Source: Robertmurraya korlensis NBRC 107688 (GTDB lineage Bacteria > Bacillota > Bacilli > Bacillales > Cytobacillaceae). From it: a stretch of 64,000 bases of DNA. Positions within the stretch are counted from its first letter, which is position 1, and each line of letters starts with the position of its first letter. This document shows, in pieces, positions 25,773-38,034 of this stretch. A program made the position numbers and the translations under genes. Under the pieces are notes generated by a model, which worked only from the letters and a program-made list of their open reading frames with translations, ran no database searches and was not told where the DNA came from. The DNA is taken from NCBI RefSeq assembly GCF_001591645.1, contig NZ_BCVH01000021.1, positions 1 to 64,000 of the forward strand. Direction: 5' to 3'.

Positions 25773-27773
25773 TTATAGTAGTGCCTTCACTCTAGCAACT
25801 ACATTTTCTACTGTAAATCCGTATTCTGCCATGATTTTTTCACCAGGAGCAGAGGCACCGAATGTATCAATACCTAGTACTTCCCCTTCATCTCCTGCAT
25901 AACGATGCCACCCTAGAGATGATCCCATTTCGATCGCTAAGCGCTTCTTAACAGTTGGAGAAATAACACTTTGCTTATATTCACGAGATTGCTTCTCAAA
26001 ACGATCCCATGAAGGCATACTTACTACTGAAGCATAAATCCCTTCCGCTTCAAGTGCTTTTTGGGCCTCAACAGCTAATCCTACCTCAGAACCTGCAGCA
26101 AGTAATAAAACATCCGCTTGTTCTTTAGATGCTGGTGAAATCACATATGCACCTTTCTTTACACCTTCATATGCATTTTTATCAGTGTCCTTGATTGTAG
26201 GTAAATCTTGTCTTGTTAACACCAATGCCGTTGGTACATCCGTTGATTCAAGTGCAAGTTTCCAAGCTGCCGCTGTTTCATTTCCATCAGCCGGACGAAT
26301 AACACCTAAGTTTGGCATTGCACGTAACGCAGCAAGCTGTTCTACTGGCTCATGAGTTGGTCCATCTTCTCCAACTGCAATGGAGTCATGAGTGAACACA
26401 TACGTTACAGGAAGACCCATTAATGCAGCTAAACGGATAGCTGGACGTAAGTAATCAGAGAATACAAAGAATGTTCCTCCAAATACCTTTAATCCACCGT
26501 GTAGAGCCATACCATTTAACGCAGCTCCCATAGCAAATTCACGTACTCCAAACCAAATGTTCTTACCTTCAAACGATTCAGGAGTAAAATCACCCACACC
26601 TTTAATCATTGTTTTGTTAGAACCAGCAAGGTCAGCTGAACCTCCAATAAACGAAGGAGTGTTTTTAGCGATTGCATTTAACGATTCACCTGATGATGCA
26701 CGACTAGCAAGAGCTTTTCCTTCAGGGTAAACAGGGAGATCCTTATCCCAACCTTCGGGAAGCTCTCCATTGATTGCAGATGTTAACTGTTGAGCAAGTT
26801 CAGGATACTCCTTTTTATAAGAAGCGAACATGTCGTTCCACTCGTTTTCTTTCTTTGCACCAGTTTCCACAATGTATTTGTTGAACGTATCATATACTTC
26901 TGCAGGAACATGGAAATCTTCCTCAAACGTCCATTGATAAGCTTCTTTTGTTAGCTTTAATTCATTTGCACCAAGTGGAGCACCATGAACATCTGACTTA
27001 CCTGATTTGTTTGGAGATCCGTATCCGATAACTGTTTTCACTTCGATTAGTGTTGGACGGTCATGATCACCTTGAGCTTCTTCCATTGCTTTAGCAATTT
27101 CCTCAAGATTATTTCCATCCTCTACTCGAAGGTATTGCCATCCATAAGACTCAAAGCGTTTTGCAACACTTTCCGAGAAAGAACGGTCTAAATCACCATC
27201 AAGAGAGATATCATTTGAATCATATAAAACAACTAATCGACCAAGTTTCAAATGTCCTGCAAGAGAAGCAGCTTCTGCAGAAACACCTTCCATTAAGTCT
27301 CCGTCACCACAAATGCTATATGTATAATGATCCACTACATTGAATTTATCTTTGTTATAAGTAGCAGCTAAATGTCTTTCCGCCATTGCCATACCTACTG
27401 CCATCGCAATTCCTTGTCCCAATGGACCAGTGGTTGCATCTACACCTGGGGTATGACCAAATTCAGGATGACCAGGAGTTTTACTTCCCCATTGACGGAA
27501 GCCCTTAAGATCATCAATTGTTACGTCATAACCTGATAGATGAAGTAGGCTATATAACAATGCAGAACCATGTCCTGCGGATAAAACAAAACGATCACGG
27601 TTAAACCACTCTGGGTTTTTAGGGTTATGATTCATAAAGCGTGACCATAATGTATAAGCCATTGGAGCAGCACCCATAGGCATACCTGGATGGCCGGAAT
27701 TAGCTTTTTCAATTGCATCAATCGATAGAGTACGAATTGCGTTAATTGCTAGTACATCATTTTGTTCAAACAT
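25773..27773 (-). CDS. tkt: Transketolase
   Basis: 666 residues, full length. It moves two-carbon units between pentose phosphates and aldoses in the pentose phosphate pathway, with thiamine diphosphate. The thiamine-binding GDGDLMEG and the N-terminal [12 protein letters not shown] and [13 protein letters not shown] signatures are present, as is [17 protein letters not shown] in the pyrimidine-binding domain and the C-terminal domain [10 protein letters not shown]. Single gene with its own terminator. Confidence 0.96.
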   Translation of the reverse strand: MFEQNDVLAINAIRTLSIDAIEKANSGHPGMPMGAAPMAYTLWSRFMNHNPKNPEWFNRDRFVLSAGHGSALLYSLLHLSGYDVTIDDLKGFRQWGSKTPGHPEFGHTPGVDATTGPLGQGIAMAVGMAMAERHLAATYNKDKFNVVDHYTYSICGDGDLMEGVSAEAASLAGHLKLGRLVVLYDSNDISLDGDLDRSFSESVAKRFESYGWQYLRVEDGNNLEEIAKAMEEAQGDHDRPTLIEVKTVIGYGSPNKSGKSDVHGAPLGANELKLTKEAYQWTFEEDFHVPAEVYDTFNKYIVETGAKKENEWNDMFASYKKEYPELAQQLTSAINGELPEGWDKDLPVYPEGKALASRASSGESLNAIAKNTPSFIGGSADLAGSNKTMIKGVGDFTPESFEGKNIWFGVREFAMGAALNGMALHGGLKVFGGTFFVFSDYLRPAIRLAALMGLPVTYVFTHDSIAVGEDGPTHEPVEQLAALRAMPNLGVIRPADGNETAAAWKLALESTDVPTALVLTRQDLPTIKDTDKNAYEGVKKGAYVISPASKEQADVLLLAAGSEVGLAVEAQKALEAEGIYASVVSMPSWDRFEKQSREYKQSVISPTVKKRLAIEMGSSLGWHRYAGDEGEVLGIDTFGASAPGEKIMAEYGFTVENVVARVKALL

Positions 27774-27934
27774 TTTTTCAACCCTTCCTATTCTTTATCT
27801 CAATAATCCCACTTTTTAATATTATATCTGCTCTATTATTTATACAACAGATTGCCTAAATAATTTTGAAAAAACGACATTTATTTTATAATTTTCTGTG
27901 TTTTCAATCATTTACTGGTTAATATATCCAAGTA

Positions 27935-28168
27935 TTAATGTAGTTTCTTGCTATTTTTTAACCTTTTTAGCTTTTCTGGTGTCACGTCTTCACCGAGCGG
28001 ATCAACGATTTTAACACCTTGGAGCGTTCCTAGCATAGATGATCGAAATGTTTGTAAATATTCACTACGAAGCTTTGACTGTTCCTTTGCTTCACTTTCA
28101 GTTAATCCATCTACTTTTGCCTTATTTGCTAGTTCATTAATTCTAGCAATTTTTTCCTTCGGTAGCAT
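27935..28168 (-). CDS. ynzC: DUF896 protein YnzC
   Basis: 77 residues, two-helix bundle with the family pattern IARINELANKAKVDGLTESE and EQSKLRSEYLQTFRSSM. Third member of the yneA-yneB-ynzC order of B. subtilis, where the operon is under LexA control. Function unknown. Confidence 0.92.
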   Translation of the reverse strand: MLPKEKIARINELANKAKVDGLTESEAKEQSKLRSEYLQTFRSSMLGTLQGVKIVDPLGEDVTPEKLKRLKNSKKLH

Positions 28169-28263
28169 CTCTTTGCTCCTTTACTTTTAGTTTTACCAAT
28201 AGAAAACATGTTACTAAAAGAAATAGTCTTTGACAAGGAAGAAGTATGAAGAGGTACGAATAA

Positions 28264-29292
<1,029 letters not shown>

Positions 29293-29308
29293 GTAAGACA
29301 CCTCAATT

Positions 29309-29387
29309 AGAATGTATGTTCGTATTTATATCCTTATTATAGACCGAACATTTGTTTTGTGTCAACGATTATTCGAACTTATGTTTG
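29309..29387. promoter_or_regulatory. Three LexA operators between yneA and lexA
   Basis: Matches to the Gram-positive SOS box CGAACnnnnGTTCG: 29309-29322 (AGAATGTATGTTCG), 29345-29358 (CGAACATTTGTTTT) and 29374-29387 (CGAACTTATGTTTG). The last overlaps the lexA -35. Confidence 0.85.
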
Positions 29388-29413
29388 TATGGACTGGTAG
29401 AACATGCTATAAT
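29385..29413 (+). promoter_or_regulatory. lexA promoter
   Basis: TTGTAT (29385-29390), 17-base spacer, TATAAT (29408-29413), overlapping a LexA operator. Confidence 0.75.
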
Positions 29414-29446
29414 ATAGTCAAGATTAACCAATGAGGGGCGGTAAGT

Positions 29447-30073
29447 ATGACAAAACTATCAAAACGTCAGGTCGATATACTAGAATATATAAAAGAAGAA
29501 GTTAAGCAAAAAGGCTATCCACCTTCCGTTCGTGAAATTGGGGAAGCTGTTGGTTTAGCATCAAGCTCGACCGTTCATGGCCATTTAGCTAGACTTGAAA
29601 GTAAAGGATATATTAGAAGAGACCCAACAAAGCCACGTGCTATTGAAATTCTGGATCTCGATGAAGTGGTAAACAATATACCAAAATATAATATTGTGAA
29701 CGTTCCTGTAGTCGGAAAAGTAACTGCAGGACAGCCTATAACAGCGATCGAGAATGTTGAAGAGTACTTCCCCCTTCCTGAACGTCTTGCCCCTGCGGAT
29801 GAACAAGTCTTTATGCTTGAAGTTATGGGCGACAGTATGATTGAGGCTGGGATCCTTGATGGAGATTACGTCATCGTAAAGCAGCAGCAAACAGCGAATA
29901 ACGGTGATATCGTTGTTGCTATGACTGAGGAAGATGAAGCTACTGTAAAGAGATTCTTCAAGGAAAAAGACTATGTTCGACTTCAGCCTGAGAATTCGTC
30001 TCTCGCGCCTATTATCCTACGCAATGTATCTATCCTCGGTAAAGTTATTGGAGTATATCGTCATATTCATTGA
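29447..30073 (+). CDS. lexA: SOS repressor LexA
   Basis: 208 residues: winged helix-turn-helix (1-70, [20 protein letters not shown]) and S24 self-cleaving domain. The cleavage Ala-Gly is in KVTAGQPI, the nucleophile Ser in GDSMIEAGI, the base Lys in ATVKRFF. RecA filaments trigger its self-cleavage and open the SOS regulon. GAGGGG is ahead of the ATG. Only plus-strand gene in this block. Confidence 0.97.
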   Translation: MTKLSKRQVDILEYIKEEVKQKGYPPSVREIGEAVGLASSSTVHGHLARLESKGYIRRDPTKPRAIEILDLDEVVNNIPKYNIVNVPVVGKVTAGQPITAIENVEEYFPLPERLAPADEQVFMLEVMGDSMIEAGILDGDYVIVKQQQTANNGDIVVAMTEEDEATVKRFFKEKDYVRLQPENSSLAPIILRNVSILGKVIGVYRHIH

Positions 30074-30082
30074 TCATATGTA

Positions 30083-30119
30083 TGAAAGCAAGCATCATGA
30101 GATGCTTGCTTTCTTTTTC
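30083..30119 (+). terminator. Terminator of lexA
   Basis: GAAAGCAAGCATC/GATGCTTGCTTTC followed by TTTTTC. Confidence 0.85.
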
Positions 30120-30133
30120 TAGAGTGGAACAAA

Positions 30134-30685
30134 TTATAGACTTTGAAAGCTTTTTCTTTTACTAAACCAATGGGCCACTAAATACAATAACAGGATTATA
30201 AAAAACGAATTGGTGTAAGCCCAGTCTATTTTTTTGTACATATCAACCATCGCCATGAGTGGCATACCGATATATGCGCTTATACCAGCAAGTATAATTC
30301 CCTTTACTAATGGGTTTGCGTTTGGCTTATATTGTAAGAAGAACATAATTAGGACAGGCATAAGAGAATAACGAAAGGAATAACTAATGGTCGGAATGGG
30401 AATGGCTTTTACTGGGTAAGTCCATAATCCATGTTCCACTCCTATTGAATCGATATTAGTAGATAGGATCATAACGATAAAAGCTGAAAATAATAACCGT
30501 GCTGAGCTCTCTTTTTTACGAAAAATTGCCCAAAGTACCCACGGTACAATGATCATTAGAACCGCAACCCACCATTGCCAGGTGAATAAGAAGGCATTCA
30601 TCGTCGCATCTATGATCAGATGATTTCCTTCTTTAATTAAGTCGGAACCCTTATCAACTTTACTTAGACCATCTTGAAACGACAT
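30134..30685 (-). CDS. CBO0543-type integral membrane protein
   Basis: 183 residues with five or six hydrophobic segments and the motif YPVKAIPIPTISYSFRYSLM between helices; the pattern fits the small CBO0543 membrane family of Firmicutes. No function is known. Single gene between lexA and glnA, absent from this place in B. subtilis to my knowledge. Confidence 0.75.
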   Translation of the reverse strand: MSFQDGLSKVDKGSDLIKEGNHLIIDATMNAFLFTWQWWVAVLMIIVPWVLWAIFRKKESSARLLFSAFIVMILSTNIDSIGVEHGLWTYPVKAIPIPTISYSFRYSLMPVLIMFFLQYKPNANPLVKGIILAGISAYIGMPLMAMVDMYKKIDWAYTNSFFIILLLYLVAHWFSKRKSFQSL

Positions 30686-30788
30686 GATTATTCCTCCACA
30701 ACAAACCTTAGAAACTGTTATTAGTTATATTATTTAGTAATTCCAAGAAACCTATTCAAGATATTGTAGTCGTTCCTCCTTACTAACA

Positions 30789-30822
30789 CAAAAAATCCTC
30801 AACAGCAAAGTGTTGAGGATTT
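30789..30822 (-). terminator. Terminator of glnRA
   Basis: AATCCTCAACA/TGTTGAGGATT followed by TTTTTTG on the minus strand. Confidence 0.85.
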
Positions 30823-30834
30823 TCAGTATACGGA

Positions 30835-32169
30835 TTAATACATTGACATGTATTGCTCGCGCTCCCATGGGTGAACTTGTGTTCTAAACATATCCCACTC
30901 AATTTCTTTTGCTTCCACAAAGTGTTCGAAGATATGCTCTCCAAGAGCAGTAACCATGATTTCATCTGATTTTAAGTTATCTAAAGCAGCAGCAAGTGTA
31001 GCTGGTAGATCTTCAATACCAACAGCTTGACGCTCTTCTTTGTTCATAACGTAGATGTTGCGGTCAACTGGAGCTGGTGGTGTTAATGAGTTCTTTACTC
31101 CGTCAAGACCTGCAGCTAATAATACTGCCATAGCTAAGTAAGGGTTAGCAGCTGGATCAACGCTTCGTACTTCTACACGAGTGGATATTCCACGAGATGC
31201 AGGAATACGGATTAGCGGTGAACGGTTTCTAGCAGACCATGCAACATAGCAAGGTGCTTCGTAACCAGGTACTAAACGCTTATAAGAGTTTACAGTTGGG
31301 TTCGTTACCGCTGTAAAGCTTGGAGCATGCTTAATGATACCTGCAATGAACTGACGAGCCGTGTCACTTAGCTCTAAGTTTCCAGTTGGATCGTAGAATG
31401 CATTTTTGCCTTCTTTGAATAATGAAACGTTACAGTGCATTCCAGAACCGTTTACTCCGAATAATGGCTTAGGCATGAACGTTGCATGTAGACCGTGCTT
31501 ACGTGCAATTGTCTTAACAACAAGCTTGAACGTTTGGATTTGGTCACAAGCGCTTAATGCATCAGCATATTTAAAGTCGATTTCGTGTTGTCCAGGAGCA
31601 ACCTCATGGTGAGATGCTTCAATTTCAAAGCCCATTTCTTCAAGCTCTAACACGATATCACGACGGCAGTTTTCACCAAGGTCTGTTGGAGCAAGGTCAA
31701 AGTATCCACCGTTGTCGTTTAATTCAAGTGTTGGCTCTCCAGCTTGGTCAAGCTTGAATAAGAAGAATTCTGGCTCAGGTCCAAGATTGAAATCAGAGAA
31801 TCCTAAATCTTGCATTTCCTTAATAATTCTTCTTAAGTTGTTACGTGGGTCACCAGCGAATGGAGTTCCATCTGGATTGTAGATGTCACAGATTAAACGT
31901 GCCACTTTACCTTTTTCAGCTGTCCAAGGGAAAATTACCCATGTATCTAAGTCTGGATATAAGTACATGTCTGACTCTTCGATACGAACGAACCCTTCGA
32001 TAGAAGAACCATCAAACATCATTTTATTGTCTAACGCTTTTTCTAGCTGACTGATAGGAATTTCAACATTCTTGATTGTTCCTAGGATGTCAGTGAATTG
32101 TAGACGAATAAACTTAACATTTTGTTCTTCTGCCAATCTTGTAATATCATCTCTTGTAAACTTAGCCAT
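30835..32169 (-). CDS. glnA: Glutamine synthetase, type I-alpha
   Basis: 444 residues, the short GSI-alpha form without the adenylylation insert. It makes glutamine from glutamate, ammonia and ATP; feedback-inhibited GlnA also controls GlnR and TnrA. Visible signatures: FDGSSIEGF near residue 55, [16 protein letters not shown], and [13 protein letters not shown] with the active-site Arg. Ribosome site GGAGG 7 bases upstream. Downstream of glnR in one operon with a 38-base gap. Confidence 0.97.
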   Translation of the reverse strand: MAKFTRDDITRLAEEQNVKFIRLQFTDILGTIKNVEIPISQLEKALDNKMMFDGSSIEGFVRIEESDMYLYPDLDTWVIFPWTAEKGKVARLICDIYNPDGTPFAGDPRNNLRRIIKEMQDLGFSDFNLGPEPEFFLFKLDQAGEPTLELNDNGGYFDLAPTDLGENCRRDIVLELEEMGFEIEASHHEVAPGQHEIDFKYADALSACDQIQTFKLVVKTIARKHGLHATFMPKPLFGVNGSGMHCNVSLFKEGKNAFYDPTGNLELSDTARQFIAGIIKHAPSFTAVTNPTVNSYKRLVPGYEAPCYVAWSARNRSPLIRIPASRGISTRVEVRSVDPAANPYLAMAVLLAAGLDGVKNSLTPPAPVDRNIYVMNKEERQAVGIEDLPATLAAALDNLKSDEIMVTALGEHIFEHFVEAKEIEWDMFRTQVHPWEREQYMSMY

Positions 32170-32207
32170 TTTGTTTCCTCCCTTGAATTGTACATCTCTA
32201 TTATTTA

Positions 32208-32615
32208 TTAGTGGAAAAAGCGTGACATATCACCTTGACGCAACGACGAACGATTAAAGCGGCCAGCATGCATAAGCTCTGATCGCAACATTTTACGCAA
32301 CTCATCATCGGACAGATCACGTCTTGCTTTTTCTGCTTCCTTCACCATTTCTTCTGAAAGCACCTGTTGCTCTTTCACAGAAAAAATTTGCTTAATTCCT
32401 GCAAGATTTACACCTTGCTCGATCAAATCTTTTATTTCTAAAAGCTGATCAATGTCATTTAGTGAAAACATTCTTCTGTTTCCCTCAGTTCTTGCCGGAG
32501 AGATCAATTGGTGCTCTTCATAATATCGAATTTGTCTTGCAGATAGTTCTGTTAGCTGCATGACAATTCCAATTGGAAACAATGGCATGGAACGACGGAT
32601 ATCACTTCCGCTCAT
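32208..32615 (-). CDS. glnR: MerR-family repressor GlnR
   Basis: 135 residues: MerR winged helix (about 12-80, [20 protein letters not shown]) and a C-terminal tail that senses feedback-inhibited glutamine synthetase. Under nitrogen excess it represses glnRA and other genes. The start [14 protein letters not shown] is taken because GGAGG lies 8 bases ahead and it matches the family; five upstream codons are open but would place the ribosome site inside the gene. Operator at 32684-32700. Confidence 0.95.
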   Translation of the reverse strand: MSGSDIRRSMPLFPIGIVMQLTELSARQIRYYEEHQLISPARTEGNRRMFSLNDIDQLLEIKDLIEQGVNLAGIKQIFSVKEQQVLSEEMVKEAEKARRDLSDDELRKMLRSELMHAGRFNRSSLRQGDMSRFFH

Positions 32616-32649
32616 TTGTTGTCCCTCCATTTCTCTCTTTCATATTCTC

Positions 32650-32700
32650 ATTATATGAAATGTCAGTTTTTCTGTCAACATAATGTTAGTTTATATAACA
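32650..32700 (-). promoter_or_regulatory. glnRA promoter with GlnR operator
   Basis: Minus strand TTGACA (32673-32678), 17-base spacer, TATAAT (32650-32655). The operator TGTTAGTTTATATAACA (32684-32700) fits TGTNA-N7-TNACA exactly; a half-matching second site overlaps the -35 (TGACAGAAAAACTGACA). This is the layout known for glnRA in B. subtilis. Confidence 0.88.
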
Positions 32701-32750
32701 TGGAAAATTTGTAGAAAAAGAGAAATAGTAAAATTTATCTTCATACTTAC

Positions 32751-34022
32751 TTAGTGGAAATCAATCAGTTTTTTTTCAGCTAATCGATTCAACGCGATAA
32801 GTATGGCCATTTTCACATGCGAATAGGTTAATCCACCTTGTACATACGCAACGTACGGTGGCCTTATGGGTCCATCAGCACTTAGTTCAATGCTTGCTCC
32901 CTGAATAAATGTGCCCGCAGCCATAATGACATCATCTTCATAACCTGGCATATAAGCCGGGTATGCTGTCACATGCGAATTAATAGGTGACGCAAATTGA
33001 ATAGCCTGGCAAAATGCAATCATTTTGTCTTTGTCGTCGAATTGAACGGATTGAATCAGATCTGTTCGTTCGGCATCCCAGGCCGGATTCGTATTCATAC
33101 CTAATCTCTCAAGCATAGCTGATGTAAAGATGGCTCCTTTTAATGCTTGGCCAACCACATGTGGTGCTAAAAAGAAGCCTTGGTACATTTCTTGAAGACT
33201 ATAAAGAGAAGCCCCTGCTTCTGCTCCAATACCTGGCGATGTCATTCTATAGGAGCAAGCTTCTACGTATTTTTCTTTCCCAACAATATACCCACCTGTT
33301 TTGGCAATGCCACCACCAGGATTTTTTATTAACGAGCCAGCCATTAAGTCAGCACCCACATGGCAAGGCTCGATTACCTCTACGAATTCTCCGTAACAAT
33401 TGTCAACAAATACGACAACATCTTCCTTTATACTTTTTACAAATCGAATCATTTCTTTTATCTCTTCTATTGTAAAAGAGGGGCGATTGGCGTACCCTTT
33501 AGAACGCTGAATACCAATCATTTTCGTGTTCGGCTTTATCAATTCGTTTACACGCTCATAATCAACCCGACCACCCTCTTTTAGTTCCACGCTTTGATAT
33601 GTAATCCCAAATTCTTTCAGTGAACCGACACCGTTACCACGGATCCCAACGATTTCCTCTAATGTGTCATATGGTTTACCAGTAATGTAAAGCAACTCAT
33701 CTCCTGGTCGTAGGACACCAAATAAAGCAATGGATATCGCGTGAGTACCTGAGATGATTTGAGGACGAACAAGCCCGGCTTCTCCACCAAATACATCAGC
33801 ATAAATCTTTTCTAGTGTGTCTCTCCCAATATCATCATAGCCATATCCTGTTGTAGGAATAAAATGAGAATCACTCACTTGATGGCGCTGATAGCTTTCT
33901 AGCACACGAAACTGATTTGCTTCCACTATTTCATCAATTTGCTTGTGCTTTGTATAAATTTTCTCTTCGACCTGTTTTACGATTGGCTTTAGTGCTTCCC
34001 CATATGTGAAATGCTGATACAT
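32751..34022 (-). CDS. ynbB: PLP-dependent YnbB (methionine gamma-lyase family)
   Basis: 423 residues, fold-type I aminotransferase-like (cystathionine beta-lyase/ Met gamma-lyase type YnbB). The PLP lysine is in AGSLIKNPGGG, the Asp for the ring nitrogen in VFVDNCYGE, and the N-terminal TGYGYDD motif is typical. Substrate not established. 13 bases after hflX stop, so in the hflX-ynbB operon, as in B. subtilis. Confidence 0.9.
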   Translation of the reverse strand: MYQHFTYGEALKPIVKQVEEKIYTKHKQIDEIVEANQFRVLESYQRHQVSDSHFIPTTGYGYDDIGRDTLEKIYADVFGGEAGLVRPQIISGTHAISIALFGVLRPGDELLYITGKPYDTLEEIVGIRGNGVGSLKEFGITYQSVELKEGGRVDYERVNELIKPNTKMIGIQRSKGYANRPSFTIEEIKEMIRFVKSIKEDVVVFVDNCYGEFVEVIEPCHVGADLMAGSLIKNPGGGIAKTGGYIVGKEKYVEACSYRMTSPGIGAEAGASLYSLQEMYQGFFLAPHVVGQALKGAIFTSAMLERLGMNTNPAWDAERTDLIQSVQFDDKDKMIAFCQAIQFASPINSHVTAYPAYMPGYEDDVIMAAGTFIQGASIELSADGPIRPPYVAYVQGGLTYSHVKMAILIALNRLAEKKLIDFH

Positions 34023-34035
34023 GATGTTCTCCTAA

Positions 34036-35292
34036 CTAAATGGTGTATTGATTAATTTGTCCTAATATCTGATGGTCGTTAAGTACATATCCTTTGCATA
34101 GATATTTGTCCTTCTCTTCCTCAAAGGAAAGCTCCCTCAAAATTGTGTCATTTTTCAACTGAGCTAACAACTTGCCTTCTGTGGAAGGAACCTCAACTTG
34201 GTAAAATTTCATTTCTGAAATAATCACCTGTTCAATTTTTTGCTTTAACAAAAAACGATCTTCTTCGCTAAATGCTGTAATCTGCATGGTTTCTGTTTTG
34301 GCAGTTGGAACGAAATCCGGATTTTTCAAATCTCTTTTATTATACACAGTTAACTGAGGGATTTGCTGAATATCTAAATCGTCTAACAGCTTATGCACAG
34401 TTTGTTCATGTTGAAATGAATCCGAGCTTGACATATCAACAACATGTAGGAGAAGATCTGCTTCTCTTACTTCTTCTAACGTCGATCGGAAAGCAGCAAT
34501 TAATGTAGTTGGAAGGTCTTGAATAAATCCAACTGTGTCAGTTAATAACGTACTAAAGCCACTTGGAAGGATCATTTTTCTCGTCATCGGGTCAAGCGTG
34601 GCAAATAATTGATTCTCTTCGAATGAATCTGCCTCTGTTAAACGATTAAATAATGTTGATTTCCCTGCATTTGTATACCCGACAAGTGCTACTTGAAAAA
34701 CTTTATTCTTTTTCCGCCGTTCACGATAACGATCACGATGCTGAACGATAACGGCAAGCTGTGCCTTGATATCATCAATACGTCTTCGAATATGCCTCCG
34801 ATCGGTTTCGAGCTGGGTTTCCCCCGGACCTCTTGTCCCAATCCCTGCCCCTAATCTTGAGAGCTGAGTTCCTTGTCCTCCCAGTCTTGGAAGTAGATAT
34901 TGAAGCTGCGCTAATTCAACTTGAAGCTTCCCTTCCTTAGAACGGGCTCTTTGGGCAAAGATATCCAAAATTAATTGTGTTCTGTCAATGATTCTTGCTG
35001 AAATATCCTTTGAAAGATTTCGAACCTGGCTAGGTGAAAGCTCATCATTAAATATAATGATATTTGCTTCGGTTTCCTCTTCTAACGCTCTCAACTCTTC
35101 AACTTTCCCTTTACCTATGTATGTAGATGGATGAACTCGGTCTCTTTTTTGAGACAGTGTTGCTTGTACCGTTCCTTTTGCAGTTTCAGTTAAGGAAGCA
35201 AGCTCCTCCATGGAATAATGAAATCGTTCATCATCTAGGTCTGTTTGACACCCGACAAGAATTGCCTTTTCATATTCATGCTTTTGATCCAA
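34036..35292 (-). CDS. hflX: Ribosome-associated GTPase HflX
   Basis: 418 residues: N-terminal ribosome-binding domain (about 1-180, with the [15 protein letters not shown] signature) and GTPase domain (about 198-360: [27 protein letters not shown]). HflX splits stalled or stress-damaged 70S ribosomes. First gene of hflX-ynbB. Known as YnbA in B. subtilis. Confidence 0.94.
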   Translation of the reverse strand: MDQKHEYEKAILVGCQTDLDDERFHYSMEELASLTETAKGTVQATLSQKRDRVHPSTYIGKGKVEELRALEEETEANIIIFNDELSPSQVRNLSKDISARIIDRTQLILDIFAQRARSKEGKLQVELAQLQYLLPRLGGQGTQLSRLGAGIGTRGPGETQLETDRRHIRRRIDDIKAQLAVIVQHRDRYRERRKKNKVFQVALVGYTNAGKSTLFNRLTEADSFEENQLFATLDPMTRKMILPSGFSTLLTDTVGFIQDLPTTLIAAFRSTLEEVREADLLLHVVDMSSSDSFQHEQTVHKLLDDLDIQQIPQLTVYNKRDLKNPDFVPTAKTETMQITAFSEEDRFLLKQKIEQVIISEMKFYQVEVPSTEGKLLAQLKNDTILRELSFEEEKDKYLCKGYVLNDHQILGQINQYTI

Positions 35293-35363
35293 GAAATCAC
35301 CTCATCGTCCTTTTTTCATATCATACCAAATATTTGTACCTAATACTAATCTGCTTCGGAAAC

Positions 35364-35393
35364 GAAAAAAGCAGACTATTTCTAGCCTGCTCC
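35364..35393 (-). terminator. Terminator of spoVK
   Basis: AGCAG/CTGCT stem with GGCTAGAAATAGT loop region and TTTTTTCG on the minus strand, 5 bases after the spoVK stop. Confidence 0.65.
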
Positions 35394-35397
35394 ATTT

Positions 35398-36348
35398 TTA
35401 CTCATCTTCTTCAAATATTAGGTCATTACTTCGTAAAGTCATTAGATCATGTCGGTCGAAGTTACTTATCATTAACAACCTCATCGCCTGAGCCCTTATC
35501 GATTTCTCCAGAACATTTCTCACGTATCTGCCATTCGAAAAACCAGCTGAGTTAAACGCGGACTTCACCCAAATAAGATGCTCACGGAGCTTCTTTTCCG
35601 CTTCATGACTTAAAGTATATTCCTTTTCCTTCAGCATTCTCTGCCCTATTTCCATAAGCTGCTCGATACTGTAATCAGGAAAATCTATAACAAGAGGAAA
35701 CCGAGAATGCAATCCAGGATTGAGCGTAAGAAACTCATCCATTTCTCTCGAATAACCAGCCAAAATTAAAATGAATTCATGCTGCTTATCCTCCATATGT
35801 TTGACGAGTGTGTCAATGGCTTCTTTTCCGAAATCCTTTTCTCCGCCTCTACCAAGAGAATACGCTTCATCAACAAATAAAATTCCCCCGAGGGCTTTCT
35901 TCACGAGATCTCTGGTTTTTTGTGCAGTATGTCCGATATACTCACCTACTAGGTCCGCACGTTCCGCTTCAATTAAATGACCTTTGGACAGGACATTCAT
36001 TCGTAAAAACAACTTTCCTATCAAACGGGCAACTGTTGTTTTTCCTGTTCCAGGATTGCCTTTAAACATCATATGAAGCGCTTGTTTACCTGCTTTTAAT
36101 CCCGCTTCTTCTCTCTTCTTATTCACATATATCCATGCATATATTTCCTTTATCATTCGCTTCATTTCTTCCATTCCTACTAGCGCACCAAGTTCTTCTT
36201 CAATCTCCTTTAATGCTGCATGCTCTGCGGGAATGGCCTTTGGAGCCACAAATGGTTCTGTAACAGTGGGTTTTCGTTTCTGAGAATTTAAGACAATGCT
36301 GATTTGTCCATTGTTTTTCATTCGAATTGGTTGGTCCAAAGCTTTCAC
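35398..36348 (-). CDS. spoVK: Stage V sporulation protein K (AAA ATPase)
   Basis: 316 residues: one CbxX/CfqX-type AAA domain (about 55-300). Walker A GNPGTGKTT, Walker B GILFVDEAYSL, sensor LAGYSREMDEF, Arg finger region LNPGLHSRFP. Needed for spore maturation in B. subtilis. Between hfq and hflX as in that genome. Confidence 0.93.
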   Translation of the reverse strand: MKALDQPIRMKNNGQISIVLNSQKRKPTVTEPFVAPKAIPAEHAALKEIEEELGALVGMEEMKRMIKEIYAWIYVNKKREEAGLKAGKQALHMMFKGNPGTGKTTVARLIGKLFLRMNVLSKGHLIEAERADLVGEYIGHTAQKTRDLVKKALGGILFVDEAYSLGRGGEKDFGKEAIDTLVKHMEDKQHEFILILAGYSREMDEFLTLNPGLHSRFPLVIDFPDYSIEQLMEIGQRMLKEKEYTLSHEAEKKLREHLIWVKSAFNSAGFSNGRYVRNVLEKSIRAQAMRLLMISNFDRHDLMTLRSNDLIFEEDE

Positions 36349-36500
36349 CTCACATTATAAAACAGTATACGCACTTGGTGCATGAATTGTGACAAATGCC
36401 TAGTTTTACCTATATTTACGGTCTGGCAGTAGCTCATGCTTTTCCCATTATTTAAGCGATTACTCTATATGTATTCAAAAAAATTAATTTTAGAAATCAA

Positions 36501-36529
36501 AGACCCGCTTCCTTAAAGAAAGCGGGTCT
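36501..36529 (-). terminator. Terminator of miaA-hfq
   Basis: AGACCCGCTT/AAGCGGGTCT perfect stem, T-rich after it on the minus strand. Confidence 0.75.
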
Positions 36530-36543
36530 AGAATGAAGTTCCA

Positions 36544-36780
36544 TTATTGCTGTGGACCTTCTAAATCAATTTGCACATTACGCAGTGGCGAAAAAGTAGA
36601 AATGGCATGTTTATATACAAGCTGTTGCTTCCCTTCCGATTCAAACAGAACCGTAAAGTTGTCAAAGCCTTTAATTTGTCCTCTTAATTGGAAGCCATTC
36701 AACAAAAACACTGTTACACTTGTACCGTCTTTGCGAAGTTGATTTAAAAATTGATCCTGGATATTAATGGCTTGCTTCAT
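36544..36780 (-). CDS. hfq: RNA-binding protein Hfq
   Basis: 78 residues, Sm fold: Sm1 [20 protein letters not shown] and Sm2 with KHAIST. It binds small RNAs as a hexamer. Its ATG overlaps the miaA stop by 4 bases (ATGA), so translation is coupled. Confidence 0.96.
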   Translation of the reverse strand: MKQAINIQDQFLNQLRKDGTSVTVFLLNGFQLRGQIKGFDNFTVLFESEGKQQLVYKHAISTFSPLRNVQIDLEGPQQ

Positions 36781-37775
36781 AATAAATCCTCCTCTTTTAT
36801 CTCTATTTGATATGTATTCGATTTTATTTTTAGCTTTCCTTCAATATGAGTAGAAATTTCCATAATTTTTTTTTGAATCTGTTGTTCGTTTGTCACATCT
36901 GTCATATCAAACCATGTAACATCCATTTTATTTCGGAACCATGTAAGCTGTCTTTTCGCATAGCGACGAGAGTTCTGTTTTAATTGATCTATCGTTGCTT
37001 CAAGTGATTGTTCCTTTAAAAAATAAGGAAACCACTCCTTATAACCAATGGCTTGCAAAGCCTGTGTATGCATAAGTCCACAGTCAAAAAGCTTCTTCAC
37101 TTCCTTTTCAAGACCTTCTGTAATCATTTCATCTACTCGAAGGTTGATACGGTCATACAAGCGTTCACGTTCCATTGTTAACCCAATCATAGAAACTTCA
37201 TACAATGGTTCAATTACTTGATCCGATTGTATTTCCGTTAATGTTTGTCCCGTTGTCAAATAAACCTCTAATGCACGGATGACACGACGAACATTATTTG
37301 GGTGTATACGCTCCGCACTTAGCGGGTCTACCTGGGTCAACTCTTTATGAAGAACTTCCACCCCATCTGTCTTTACTCGTTCTTCCAGTTTTCGTCTCAG
37401 TTCCTCATTGTTTGGAGCATCAGAAAATTGGTAGTCATAGATAGCTGATTGAATATAAAGTCCTGTACCCCCAACAATCATCGGCAGCTTTCCTCTATTA
37501 GTGATTTCCGTTATTTTCATACGAACAAGCTCCTGAAACTCCGCAACTGAAAATGTCTCATCTGGGTTTTTGATGTCAATGAGATGGTGAGTAATTCCTT
37601 CCATTTCTGATTTCTTAATCTTCGCTGTACCAATATCCATTTCTTTATATATTTGCATGGAGTCACCACTTATGATTTCACCGTTAAACCGCTTGGCTAA
37701 CTCAATGCTCGTCTTCGTTTTCCCAACAGCTGTTGGTCCAATTAAGACGACGACTTTTTCCTTCTTCTGCATCAT
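36777..37775 (-). CDS. miaA: tRNA dimethylallyltransferase MiaA
   Basis: 332 residues. It adds a dimethylallyl group to A37 of tRNAs that read UNN codons; MiaB (here at 46381) adds the methylthio group to the same base. P-loop [11 protein letters not shown], then [17 protein letters not shown] and [11 protein letters not shown] start at the ATG ending 37775 (MMQKKEK); the 16 codons upstream are open but have no ribosome site. Confidence 0.94.
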   Translation of the reverse strand: MMQKKEKVVVLIGPTAVGKTKTSIELAKRFNGEIISGDSMQIYKEMDIGTAKIKKSEMEGITHHLIDIKNPDETFSVAEFQELVRMKITEITNRGKLPMIVGGTGLYIQSAIYDYQFSDAPNNEELRRKLEERVKTDGVEVLHKELTQVDPLSAERIHPNNVRRVIRALEVYLTTGQTLTEIQSDQVIEPLYEVSMIGLTMERERLYDRINLRVDEMITEGLEKEVKKLFDCGLMHTQALQAIGYKEWFPYFLKEQSLEATIDQLKQNSRRYAKRQLTWFRNKMDVTWFDMTDVTNEQQIQKKIMEISTHIEGKLKIKSNTYQIEIKEEDLL

Positions 37776-37967
37776 GTTGACACTGCCTTTACAAATTACT
37801 TTAGATGATTTGTAGTATAACACGGAACATCATTAACATAAAACTAGAAGCAGGTAAGCCTCTATGCATTATAACCAGATTTTTACCCGTTATACCTTTT
37901 CCATACACTTCCAGTTCGTTCTTTTTTCATTACAGTTATATAACGATTCGATAACAATCGACAGAGA

Positions 37968-37992
37968 ACCCCCAAATTCGTGCTACTTTATA
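37968..37992 (+). promoter_or_regulatory. Possible sigma-I-type promoter of mreBH
   Basis: ACCCCC at 37968-37973 matches the -35 reported for SigI promoters, which include B. subtilis mreBH. A clear CGAA -10 is not seen at the right distance, so this is tentative. Confidence 0.3.
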
Positions 37993-38034
37993 TGAAGAGT
38001 CTAAAGAGACTTAAAATGAATTGGTGGGATAAAT

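Noticed and set aside
36777-37823. Longer miaA start at 37823
   Set aside because: The extra 16 codons have no ribosome site and no family similarity; the ATG at 37775 fits the family N-terminus.
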